The position numbers were made by a program, and so were the translations under genes. The notes beneath the pieces are model-generated. The model was given only the letters and a program-made list of their open reading frames with translations. It did no database searches and was not told where the DNA came from. Of a DNA stretch of 64,000 bases, positions 61,501 to 62,489 are shown in pieces; the stretch's first letter is position 1, and each line of letters opens with the position of its first letter. The stretch is from positions 665,894 to 729,893 of the forward strand of contig NMRA01000117.1 of the NCBI GenBank assembly GCA_002633005.1. Reading direction: 5' to 3'. The DNA is from Phoronis australis. Taxonomy: Eukaryota; Phoronida; Phoronidae.

Positions 61501-62489
61501 CCTATGCCCAAGTACTATGTGACAAGGTAACTATGGTACAGAAGAGTGTCACAAGACAAGGTTCAGGGGAAGAATGTCTTCTCTACCATTATTTTGTAGC
61601 TTGGTCCCCCTTTCATAAACAAATACAGTATTTATCACACTAATTTTAACATAGACGTGTTGCATCATGTGGCCTCCCAAATACCTCCTATGTAAGTTTT
61701 GTAAGGTTTGTGAGACTCACAGGAGATTCCCAAGAACCTCAATCCATGCTAACCTTCAACTCCCTCATACCCAAACTGCTGACTTATACCAGAAGCGTGG
61801 AGAACTCGGGCGCCGTGTTACTACCAATGGATGTACGCAATGCTATGATACTGCAATTAACGTGTTAAATGACTGACACCCATTAAACATTCTCATTCTG
61901 TAAATTAGTGAAATCACAACACCAGAATACAGCATTTAATCTTAGAACCTAAGATTCGTCTCACATCAGAAGTAAAACCTATTGCGGCATAATCTGAGTG
62001 CAAAGTTTCTAAACTTAAAGCGTGGCATGCAATTGATCAGTCTTCCAGGAGTTTCAAGTACCACTACAGATCTAAAAATAGATTACATCAAGGGACACCG
62101 CCATAGGCATAGCACAGTCACTGTGACTGCGTTATGCAGACCCAACATTTATACTTGTGTGAACAGCTAGTGACTGTGATCACATTCTTCTCTTCTAATG
62201 CATGGCGATAACTCACAAGGATTGTCATGACCTTGTGCTTTACCTTGTGCTCTCTTGCATCTACAGATGCAGCCCAGCTCTTGTAGCGATACAAGGCTGT
62301 GTTAACTGCCTAGTTTAATACTGCTCTGTATACTTACTACAGTCTACTAGTAGGCCCTACTAGCAACCCACTCACCTTACTACTTTCAAGAGCCTCAGCA
62401 GAATGAGATTCTTTTGGCTTAAAACATCCTTGACATTTGTTCTTATTGAACATATTCGGCAAAAACTTTCTGCAGTTGTTGGAAGCCAT
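4373..62489 (-). CDS. MPRIP: MPRIP/outspread orthologue, 29-exon gene (whole CDS span)
   Basis: Predicted 2479-residue scaffold protein. In vertebrates this family binds F-actin through its N-terminal half, and binds RhoA and the myosin phosphatase targeting subunit MYPT1 through its coiled-coil C-terminal half, placing myosin phosphatase on stress fibres. What is seen: N-terminal [15 protein letters not shown] motif, PH1 at about residues 43-150, PH2 at about 523-620, acidic/Ser-rich linkers, a coiled coil at about 925-2360, and a C-terminal tail ending [11 protein letters not shown], like the vertebrate TVQERLKLFE tail. The order matches MPRIP as I remember it, but the protein is more than twice the usual length because of exons 16-22. 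All 28 introns are GT-AG and all phases join. The TRIOBP lineage shares PH and coiled-coil parts, so a pre-duplication MPRIP/TRIOBP gene is the safest name. Start and end of transcription are inferred. Confidence 0.92.
4805..4897 (-). CDS. MPRIP: MPRIP exon 28 (RS/SP-rich short exon)
   Basis: 93 bases, phase 1 to 1. After the split Glu: [20 protein letters not shown] then [10 protein letters not shown]. Disordered, Arg/Ser/Pro-rich. Acceptor TTGTATTTCAG, donor GCAG|GTGAGT. Both flanking introns are phase 1, so skipping it still joins exon 27 to exon 29 in frame; it is a good candidate for a cassette exon. Confidence 0.87.
4898..6302. other. MPRIP intron 27
   Basis: 1.4-kb intron containing the long foldback element at 5073-5523. 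The remainder is AT-rich and unremarkable. Confidence 0.75.
5073..5523. mobile_element. Near-perfect foldback element (451 bp)
   Basis: Two arms of about 208 bases (5073-5280 and 5317-5523) are reverse complements of each other around a 36-base loop; the ends read CAAGGTACCTAAACTACACG and its complement. Each arm is itself a degenerate tandem array built on ACTCATAAACACGGG-like units. Because of the symmetry, both strands have a similar open frame rich in [12 protein letters not shown] repeats; this is a by-product, not a gene. Confidence 0.85.
6303..6471 (-). CDS. MPRIP: MPRIP exon 27 (His-rich helix and basic tail)
   Basis: 169 bases, residues 2333-2388 plus one base (phase 0 to 1). [20 protein letters not shown] then a helix with [15 protein letters not shown] and a basic tail. 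Acceptor CTCCCATTCCCAG is strong; donor AAAG|GTAGAA. It takes the place of the ISRLKEQLKAATEALG segment in vertebrates. The RLGRQLEQ helix and phase agreement with both neighbours support it; the HHHH run is unusual. Confidence 0.82.
6472..8374. other. MPRIP intron 26
   Basis: 1.9-kb intron. Its upper half (about 7650-8110) is a copy of a dispersed repeat listed separately; the rest shows nothing I recognise. Confidence 0.7.
7650..8110. repeat. Dispersed repeat family A, copy 1
   Basis: Contains modules recurring roughly every 150 bases: GATACAGACGCAGATGTAAA, GATAGAGAAGCAGATGTCAA and GATACAGAGGCAAATGTAA, each followed by a TGCCACT(A/G)GG-type block, plus CCTTTAAGCGGTTTGGT. The same modules occur at about 24710-25215 and 54849-55610. 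Confidence 0.65.
8375..8461 (-). CDS. MPRIP: MPRIP exon 26 (end of coiled coil)
   Basis: 87 bases, residues 2304-2332 (29 codons, phase 0 to 0): [20 protein letters not shown] then KEHLQAAEE. Corresponds to VLLRVKESEIQYLKQEISSL-KDELQ in vertebrate MPRIP. Acceptor ACATGTTCTCAG, donor GAG|GTAGGT. Confidence 0.93.
8462..9952. other. MPRIP intron 25
   Basis: 1.5-kb intron holding the 35-bp minisatellite at 8858-9102; otherwise AT-rich with no recognised feature. Confidence 0.7.
8858..9102. repeat. 35-bp minisatellite, 7 copies
   Basis: Unit TTTGAGGGTAGTTCAAGG plus TTTATACCAAGCCA(A/G)TG; copies start at 8858, 8893, 8928, 8963, 8998, 9033 and 9068, differing at only a few bases. No spacers, so not CRISPR-like. 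Confidence 0.95.
9953..10064 (-). CDS. MPRIP: MPRIP exon 25 (coiled coil)
   Basis: 112 bases, phase 2 to 0. The split Arg is followed by [20 protein letters not shown] and [17 protein letters not shown]. Equivalent to NNRLAAEITRLRTLLTGDGG in vertebrates, including the Gly/Ser break after the helix. Acceptor TTATATTATAG, donor AAA|GTAAGT. Confidence 0.92.
10065..10531. other. MPRIP intron 24
   Basis: 467-base AT-rich intron with no recognisable repeat or RNA. Confidence 0.7.
10532..10805 (-). CDS. MPRIP: MPRIP exon 24 (conserved coiled coil)
   Basis: 274 bases, phase 1 to 2; the split Ala is followed by [20 protein letters not shown] and later [20 protein letters not shown]. The LSEQYS-KC-ENA-LA block is nearly identical to vertebrate MPRIP (LSEQYSQKCLENAHLAQAL). 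This is within the part of the vertebrate protein reported to contact MYPT1 and RhoA. Acceptor ATATTTCAG, donor CACG|GTAGGT. Confidence 0.96.
10921..11127. mobile_element. hAT-like MITE family B, 5'-truncated remnant
   Basis: Matches the copy at 34980-35166 almost end to end: GTTCCACAAATAAATA, TGAAATAAAC, AATGATAAAAAG, GAGGAAATCCTCTTAAAA and the terminal GGAAAATTC(T/C)AAGCCC. The AGGGCTTGG left end is missing. Confidence 0.75.
11277..11520. repeat. Diverged duplications of exon 23 3' end and donor
   Basis: 11277-11320 repeats the interior of exon 23 (CTCCAACAACTGGTCCTTAT against CTCCAACAACTGATCCTTAT in the exon). Units near 11344, 11405 and 11458 repeat the exon-end/donor region (CACCTACCAGCTTGCATTG against CACCTACCAGCCTGTGTTG). 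Period about 55-60 bases. Two copies keep a usable GTAGGT or GTAAGT donor on the minus strand. Confidence 0.75.
11528..11675 (-). CDS. MPRIP: MPRIP exon 23 (conserved C-terminal coiled coil)
   Basis: 148 bases, residues 2126-2174 plus one base (phase 0 to 1). [20 protein letters not shown] then [17 protein letters not shown] matches the vertebrate stretch HQKKIEDLQRQHQRELEKL and REEKDRLLAEETAAT, so alignment with the standard MPRIP coiled coil resumes here. Acceptor TTATTGCCAG, donor CTG|GTAGGT. Diverged copies of this exon's 3' part lie in the following intron. Confidence 0.94.
11676..12523. other. MPRIP intron 22
   Basis: 848-base AT-rich intron; nothing recognised in it. Confidence 0.65.
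12524..12691 (-). CDS. MPRIP: MPRIP exon 22 (coiled coil)
   Basis: 168 bases, residues 2070-2125 (56 codons, phase 0 to 0): [20 protein letters not shown], later [12 protein letters not shown]. Coiled coil and last exon of the extra central block. Acceptor GTGTTCCCAG, donor AAG|GTATGG. Confidence 0.92.
12692..13192. other. MPRIP intron 21
   Basis: 501-base intron; nothing recognised in it. Confidence 0.65.
13193..13303 (-). CDS. MPRIP: MPRIP exon 21 (coiled coil)
   Basis: 111 bases, residues 2033-2069 (37 codons, phase 0 to 0): [20 protein letters not shown] and then [17 protein letters not shown]. Coiled coil with a small RSRSES patch. Acceptor GTGAACCTTAG, donor CAG|GTGGGC. Confidence 0.92.
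13620..14987. mobile_element. Non-autonomous DNA transposon with TIRs, TA target site
   Basis: 1368 bases. The left end CCGTATTCGCCGTAATAACC and the right end GGTTATTACGGCGAATACGG are perfect inverted repeats extending to about 24 bases, flanked on both sides by TA. Sub-terminal TAAGCGCCC motifs occur inside both ends. No transposase frame is seen, so it is a non-autonomous derivative. TA duplication suggests the Tc1/mariner supergroup; superfamily not certain. Confidence 0.88.
15064..15472. repeat. 67-bp tandem array spanning the exon 20 splice donor
   Basis: CATTACC (reverse complement GGTAATG, the donor) recurs at 15131, 15199, 15266, 15333, 15400 and 15467, giving a 67-68 bp period; the last is the real exon 20 donor. 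Each unit also carries TCATCAATATGTGAACAAG and GACTTGAACA. The first full unit matches the true exon-end context CATTACCTTGTGTTTTTC. Confidence 0.9.
15473..15565 (-). CDS. MPRIP: MPRIP exon 20 (coiled coil; duplicated donor region)
   Basis: 93 bases, residues 2002-2032 (31 codons, phase 0 to 0): [20 protein letters not shown] and then [11 protein letters not shown]. Acceptor TTTATTAG, donor CACAAG|GTAATG. Its 3' end and donor are part of a 67-bp tandem array extending into the next intron, so several copies of the donor context lie downstream. Confidence 0.9.
15566..16424. other. MPRIP intron 19
   Basis: 859-base AT-rich intron; nothing recognised apart from a repeated TTAGGTGAGAACTCC motif near 16037 and 16150. 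Confidence 0.6.
16425..16642 (-). CDS. MPRIP: MPRIP exon 19 (coiled coil)
   Basis: 218 bases, phase 1 to 0. [20 protein letters not shown] and then [19 protein letters not shown]: classic heptad coiled coil. Acceptor GCATTGTATAG, donor TCA|GTGAGT. Opposite-strand open frames over it are shadows of its codon bias. Confidence 0.93.
16643..17123. other. MPRIP intron 18
   Basis: 481-base intron; no recognised feature. Confidence 0.65.
17124..17681 (-). CDS. MPRIP: MPRIP exon 18 (helical repeat segments)
   Basis: 558 bases, phase 1 to 1. After the split Glu it reads [15 protein letters not shown]. It carries two more copies of the hydrophobic helix found at the end of exon 17: [14 protein letters not shown] near residue 1775 and [15 protein letters not shown] near 1895, with a Ser-rich spacer between. 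Acceptor TGTGTCTGCAG, donor TCTG|GTAAGT. Symmetric phase means it could be skipped in frame. Confidence 0.93.
17682..18111. other. MPRIP intron 17
   Basis: 430-base intron with an imperfect two-copy repeat of about 40 bases near 17823-17902 (TGCAGGTCAA(C/T)CAGTTGA). Nothing else seen. Confidence 0.65.
18112..20281 (-). CDS. MPRIP: MPRIP exon 17 (giant coiled-coil exon)
   Basis: 2170 bases, residues 1020-1742 plus one base of a split codon (phase 0 to 1). It opens [19 protein letters not shown] and is almost continuous Lys/Glu/Gln/Leu-rich coiled coil. Toward its end the composition changes to a series of hydrophobic helical segments, for example [13 protein letters not shown] near residue 1500 and [14 protein letters not shown] near 1640. 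Absent from the usual roughly 1000-residue MPRIP; as I recall, vertebrate long isoforms also carry a large extra exon here. Acceptor GTGTTACAG, donor CTAG|GTAAGG. Confidence 0.95.
20282..21451. other. MPRIP intron 16
   Basis: 1.17-kb intron. Contains the purine-rich tract at 21230-21425 close to the exon 16 donor; otherwise unremarkable. Confidence 0.7.
21230..21425. repeat. Purine-rich (GA) tract
   Basis: About 200 bases made mostly of A and G on the plus strand (for example GGAAGAAAGGGGGAGAAGAG), hence a long pyrimidine tract in the MPRIP transcript about 30-220 bases beyond the exon 16 donor. Confidence 0.8.
21452..21538 (-). CDS. MPRIP: MPRIP exon 16 (short helical exon)
   Basis: A candidate of 87 bases, 29 codons, phase 0 to 0: [20 protein letters not shown] followed by a short SCPLPYDSQ tail. 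Acceptor ATTTCTTATTAG, donor CAG|GTAGCT. No family match that I recognise, but frame, phase and helix character fit between exons 15 and 17. A long purine-rich tract lies just beyond its donor. Confidence 0.75.
21539..23340. other. MPRIP intron 15
   Basis: 1.8-kb AT-rich intron. A 95-codon plus-strand frame at 22385-22672 ends in a hydrophobic stretch but matches nothing I know and lacks support. No repeat ends seen. Confidence 0.6.
23341..23499 (-). CDS. MPRIP: MPRIP exon 15 (coiled coil)
   Basis: Residues 938-990 (53 codons, phase 0 to 0), [20 protein letters not shown] and onward: heptad-like helix opening the long coiled coil. Acceptor TGTTCACCAG, donor CAG|GTACGT. Last exon before the extra block that lengthens this protein relative to the usual vertebrate form. 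Confidence 0.92.
23500..24548. other. MPRIP intron 14
   Basis: 1.05-kb AT-rich intron; nothing recognised. Confidence 0.6.
24549..24599 (-). CDS. MPRIP: MPRIP exon 14 (short, start of coiled coil)
   Basis: A 51-base exon, 17 codons, phase 0 to 0: [17 protein letters not shown]. Acceptor GATTCAGTTACAG, donor GAG|GTAGGT. It joins directly to the next exon to read [19 protein letters not shown], comparable to SLLEKELEQSQKEASDLLEQ in vertebrate MPRIP. The match and the clean splice sites support it despite its size. Confidence 0.85.
24600..25495. other. MPRIP intron 13
   Basis: 896-base intron, largely occupied by repeat family A copy 2 (24710-25215). Confidence 0.65.
24710..25215. repeat. Dispersed repeat family A, copy 2
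   Basis: Shares AGAGCAATGC(A/G)GAGC at its start, ATTTCATGAAAATCTGT, AGATACAGAGGCAAACGTAA, AGGGAGCACAC(T/C)GGTA and a closing ACATATAAAAATGTGGG with the copy at 54849-55610. Confidence 0.7.
25496..25945 (-). CDS. MPRIP: MPRIP exon 13 (SP-rich linker)
   Basis: Residues 771-920 (150 codons, phase 0 to 0). [17 protein letters not shown] at the start; a later cluster of SP sites ([20 protein letters not shown]) and an acidic [19 protein letters not shown] stretch suggest a phosphorylated disordered region. Acceptor CTACGAACGCAG, donor CAG|GTAAAG. Confidence 0.9.
25946..26416. other. MPRIP intron 12
   Basis: 471-base intron with a two-copy direct repeat GCAGGACTGACAATAAAACA near 26250-26302; nothing else recognised. 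Confidence 0.65.
26417..26611 (-). CDS. MPRIP: MPRIP exon 12 (Ser-rich linker)
   Basis: Residues 706-770 (65 codons, phase 0 to 0), opening [16 protein letters not shown], with a Gln/Ser/His-rich middle ([11 protein letters not shown]). Likely disordered linker between PH2 and the coiled coil; RRRSSS is a plausible basophilic kinase target. Acceptor TTATTTCCTAG, donor CAG|GTAACA. Confidence 0.88.
26612..27070. other. MPRIP intron 11
   Basis: 459-base intron carrying the 12-bp array at 26711-26782. Confidence 0.65.
26711..26782. repeat. 12-bp tandem repeat, 6 perfect copies
   Basis: CACATATTGATG repeated six times without mismatch. Confidence 0.97.
27071..27412 (-). CDS. MPRIP: MPRIP exon 11 (end of PH2 and linker)
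   Basis: Residues 592-705 (114 codons, phase 0 to 0). [20 protein letters not shown] is the final strand and C-terminal helix of PH2, nearly the vertebrate FTLSAMTSGIRRNWIQ. A Ser- and charge-rich linker follows ([18 protein letters not shown]) ending at AMTE. Acceptor CCATTTTTAG, donor GAG|GTAAGA. Confidence 0.96.
27413..28253. other. MPRIP intron 10
   Basis: 841-base AT-rich intron inside the PH2 coding region; nothing recognised. Confidence 0.65.
28254..28415 (-). CDS. MPRIP: MPRIP exon 10 (PH2 core)
   Basis: Residues 538-591 (54 codons, phase 0 to 0). [20 protein letters not shown], then LLDGRIDLS and SRSYGFEIQ. This is the PH2 core and matches the KKHWFVLADQSLRYYRD, LDGEIDLS and NYGFQI blocks of vertebrate MPRIP, one of the clearest family matches in the window. 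Acceptor CTGGTGCAG, donor CAG|GTAGGG. Confidence 0.96.
28416..29203. other. MPRIP intron 9
   Basis: 788-base intron inside PH2; nothing recognised. Confidence 0.65.
29204..29257 (-). CDS. MPRIP: MPRIP exon 9 (PH2 start)
   Basis: Residues 520-537 (18 codons, phase 0 to 0), [18 protein letters not shown]: the first strand of PH domain 2, comparable to NFKKGWLTKQYEDGQ in vertebrates. Acceptor TTATTTCAAG, donor AGG|GTGAGT. Found from motif and splice sites. Confidence 0.93.
29258..30845. other. MPRIP intron 8
   Basis: 1.6-kb intron holding a complete hAT-like MITE (29409-29892); the rest shows no feature. Confidence 0.7.
29409..29892. mobile_element. hAT-like MITE family B, complete copy (484 bp)
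   Basis: Ends AGGGCTTGGAAT and ATTCCAAGCCCT, flanked by near-matching 8-mers (TATTTTTC left, GATTTTTC right), as expected of an 8-bp hAT target duplication. Interior carries CGCGGAAA-type sub-terminal motifs (GCGTTTCCGCGG near the right end). No transposase. Members of the family are also at 34939-35166, 56409-56634 (cut by a gap) and 10921-11127. Confidence 0.85.
30846..30887 (-). CDS. MPRIP: MPRIP exon 8 (micro-exon before PH2)
   Basis: A 42-base candidate, 14 codons, phase 0 to 0: [14 protein letters not shown]. Donor AAG|GTAACT; acceptor CTGTGTTAAG has only a modest pyrimidine tract. APYLL sits where vertebrate MPRIP has TPDLLNFKKGWL, directly before PH2, which supports a coding role. 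Skipping would keep frame, so it may be alternative. Confidence 0.65.
30888..31680. other. MPRIP intron 7
   Basis: 793-base intron with a 32-bp three-copy array near its 3' end; otherwise unremarkable. Confidence 0.6.
30917..31012. repeat. 32-bp tandem repeat, 3 copies
   Basis: CTGTGGATGACTGCATTAGC plus (C/T)TGACATAGACA starting at 30917, 30949 and 30981. Confidence 0.93.
31681..31737 (-). CDS. MPRIP: MPRIP exon 7 (short linker exon)
   Basis: A 57-base exon, 19 codons, phase 0 to 0: [19 protein letters not shown]. Acceptor GTCTTTACAG and donor GAG|GTAAGC are both good. Its position just before PH2 and the basic RKHLSEPKR opening recall the RAKSLDRRSTEPS segment of vertebrate MPRIP. Skipping it would keep the reading frame. 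Confidence 0.85.
31850..32788 (-). CDS. MPRIP: MPRIP exon 6 (inter-PH linker)
   Basis: Residues 174-486 (313 codons, phase 0 to 0) forming a long, probably disordered linker between the two PH domains. It contains an acidic run ([14 protein letters not shown]), several Ser clusters (RKSSSMQDM), a basophilic-kinase-like RRRSLPGG site and Pro-rich patches. The vertebrate linker is also Ser/Pro-rich and poorly conserved, so identity rests on position and frame rather than residue matching. Acceptor TTTGTTAG, donor AAG|GTAGGC. Confidence 0.92.
32789..34103. other. MPRIP intron 5
   Basis: 1.3-kb intron; no recognised element. Confidence 0.65.
34104..34209 (-). CDS. MPRIP: MPRIP exon 5 (end of PH1)
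   Basis: Completes the split Arg codon and encodes residues 139-173, [20 protein letters not shown] and onward. The first part is the C-terminal helix of PH1, ending at the conserved MYPR. After it comes a basic stretch (KIKQKHKR), as in vertebrate MPRIP (KQNQKKKRKVE). Acceptor CCCCCCTAG, donor ATG|GTGAGA. Phase 2 to 0. Confidence 0.94.
34939..35166. mobile_element. hAT-like MITE family B, short copy (228 bp)
   Basis: Left end AGGGCTTGGAATGGCCAATG, right end GGAAAATTCCAAGCCCT. Shares its terminal repeats and the GACAAAAAA start with the 29409 copy, but has the interior of the 10921 remnant. Confidence 0.85.
36045..36300. repeat. 27-bp degenerate minisatellite
   Basis: Units of about 27 bases such as AACATGATACAAATAAAAGT followed by CAACCCA. 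As 27 is divisible by three, both strands stay open, producing a spurious 9-residue repeat (NPNM-Q-KV). Non-coding by context, within an intron. Confidence 0.85.
37053..37204 (-). CDS. MPRIP: MPRIP exon 4 (PH1 core)
   Basis: Residues 88-137 plus two bases of the next codon. It reads [17 protein letters not shown] and then [20 protein letters not shown], the PQGTI-MN-CTDV core of MPRIP PH1 followed by the strand leading to the C-terminal helix. Acceptor CTCTACAG, donor CAG|GTAACG (a weaker donor). Phase 0 to 2. Confidence 0.94.
37723..38543. repeat. 410-bp direct duplication around a single N
   Basis: 37723-38132 and 38134-38543 are nearly identical (two differences noticed: ATGTGAT/ATGCGAT and CTCCTGCC/CTCCTCCC), with one N at 38133 exactly between them. 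Most likely two overlapping contigs or two alleles placed in tandem by the assembler. Confidence 0.9.
40671..42008. mobile_element. hAT-like non-autonomous element (1338 bp)
   Basis: Ends CAGGGCTCAACATTAAC and GTTAGTGTTGAGCCCTG, about 17-bp inverted repeats with CAGGG/CCCTG termini typical of hAT. Sub-terminal ACTTGCC(C/T)G motifs near both ends (TTACTTGCCCGA, GGGCAATCGGGCAA). No clear 8-bp target duplication and no transposase frame. Confidence 0.8.
42420..42485 (-). CDS. MPRIP: MPRIP exon 3 (PH1, [12 protein letters not shown])
   Basis: Residues 66-87 (22 codons, phase 0 to 0), [19 protein letters not shown]. This is the second and third strand region of PH1, with the basic-aromatic RWQRRFF signature of the family. 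Acceptor TTCTTTCAG, donor AAT|GTAAGT. Too short to stand out as an open frame; recognised from the family motif and splice sites. Confidence 0.94.
44654..44682. repeat. Poly-G run interrupted by N
   Basis: Homopolymer G run with one undetermined base at 44668; length is likely unreliable. Confidence 0.95.
45988..46094. repeat. 33-bp tandem repeat, 3 copies
   Basis: GACACAACAACAACCAGGAC plus AGAATGATGACAA units starting near 45988, 46021 and 46054. Frame-preserving length makes open frames on the opposite strand. Confidence 0.9.
47562..48620 (-). mobile_element. MITE family C, copy 1, interrupted by a SINE-like insert
   Basis: The left part (47562-47755) begins GTCCACACACAGACTAACCC and contains TTGAAGTGGAGCGTCCA. 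The right part (about 48490-48620) runs AAGGTGGAGTAAGTTG to CTACATGTGGATG. Together they match, in reverse orientation, the uninterrupted copies at 53043-53420 and 54476-54839. The 0.7 kb between is the palindromic tRNA-like insertion. Confidence 0.75.
47741..48440. mobile_element. Palindromic tRNA-derived SINE-like insertion (duplicated by assembly)
   Basis: Each arm carries a tRNA-like module with A box (TAGCTCAGTGG(A/T)GAGAGCA) and B box (GGTTCGATTCC). The modules are arranged head to head around a 21-bp hairpin (stem 47900-47920 with 47934-47954, GAGCGGTGTTTCGCC). The whole 343-bp palindrome appears twice, 47741-48083 and 48085-48430, split by N at 48084, so it is probably present once. 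The cloverleaf is imperfect: C at position 33, a bulged T-arm and an unpaired acceptor stem. Hence a SINE or pseudogene, not a working tRNA. Confidence 0.8.
49685..49945. repeat. 22-bp satellite (about 11 units)
   Basis: GCAATGTGCCAGCAATGGGC plus AA units with small variants (some shortened). Open frames in several phases on both strands are consequences of the repeat. Confidence 0.9.
50432..50512 (-). CDS. MPRIP: MPRIP exon 2 (PH1, first strands)
   Basis: Residues 39-65 (27 codons, phase 0 to 0). The peptide [20 protein letters not shown] is the first strand and loop of PH domain 1; vertebrate MPRIP has a comparable GGWLLLAPDGTDFDNP. Acceptor TTTGCAG, donor AGG|GTAAGT. It is separated from exon 1 by an intron of nearly 12 kb. 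Confidence 0.93.
53043..53420 (+). mobile_element. MITE family C, copy 2
   Basis: Begins TCCACATACAGACTTACTTT and ends near GGCAAGTCTGTGTCAATGG. Internal GTTCTAGGGTAACTTGCGCC and GTGTGTGGACGCTCCACTTA are shared with the copy at 54476. Weak terminal inverted repeats. Confidence 0.75.
54476..54839 (+). mobile_element. MITE family C, copy 3
   Basis: Ends TCCACACACAGACTTACCC and GGGTAGACTGTGTGTGGACA are inverted repeats of about 16 bases. Internal TTGTTCTAGGGTAACTTGCG is identical to copy 2. Best-preserved member here. Confidence 0.82.
54849..55610 (+). repeat. Dispersed repeat family A, copy 3
   Basis: Longest copy: CAAGAGCAATGCGGAGCATT at its start, internal TGCCACTAGGGGGCACACCG, GCCAATTTTCACAATCATCC and ACCAAATTTCATGAAAATCC, and a closing CCACATATAAATATGTGGGC palindrome. 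Confidence 0.72.
55903..57141. repeat. Duplicated allelic block around N 56635
   Basis: 55903-56408 and 56636-57129 are about 97-98% identical with small indels (for example ACAAGTAGGCC against ACAGGCC). The first is followed by a MITE end; the second runs straight on into CATGCCTGTATTTC. Best read as two haplotypes joined at the N. Confidence 0.85.
56409..56634 (+). mobile_element. hAT-like MITE family B, copy cut off by the gap
   Basis: Begins AGGGCTTGGAATGACCAATG and follows the 29409 copy closely for 226 bases (about 95% identical, with one 9-base insertion), then stops at the N. The right end is missing from the assembly. Confidence 0.88.
58170..58205. repeat. CA-rich microsatellite
   Basis: ACACACACGCACACACACAC-type run in intron 1. 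Confidence 0.9.
62376..62489 (-). CDS. MPRIP: MPRIP exon 1 (start codon, N-terminal Cys motif)
   Basis: Encodes residues 1-38, beginning [16 protein letters not shown]. The ATG at 62489 has G at -3 and G at +4, a good initiation context, and no earlier in-frame ATG is needed: the frame stays open further upstream but with only a GTG. The motif CRKF...[13 protein letters not shown] is the strongly conserved N-terminus of MPRIP, with Cys6, Cys19, Cys22 and His29 spaced like a small metal-binding knuckle. The exon ends AAG|GTGAGT in phase 0. The 5' UTR lies above 62489; its start is not visible. Confidence 0.92.

Larger units (their letters stand above)
50513..62375. other. MPRIP intron 1
   Basis: 11.9-kb first intron, a usual place for enhancers, though none can be read directly. 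Contains MITE family C copies (53043-53420, 54476-54839), repeat family A copy 3 (54849-55610), an allelic duplication with a MITE (55903-57141) and a CA-rich microsatellite (58170-58205). 50513-53040 and 58206-62375 hold nothing I recognise. Confidence 0.65.
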
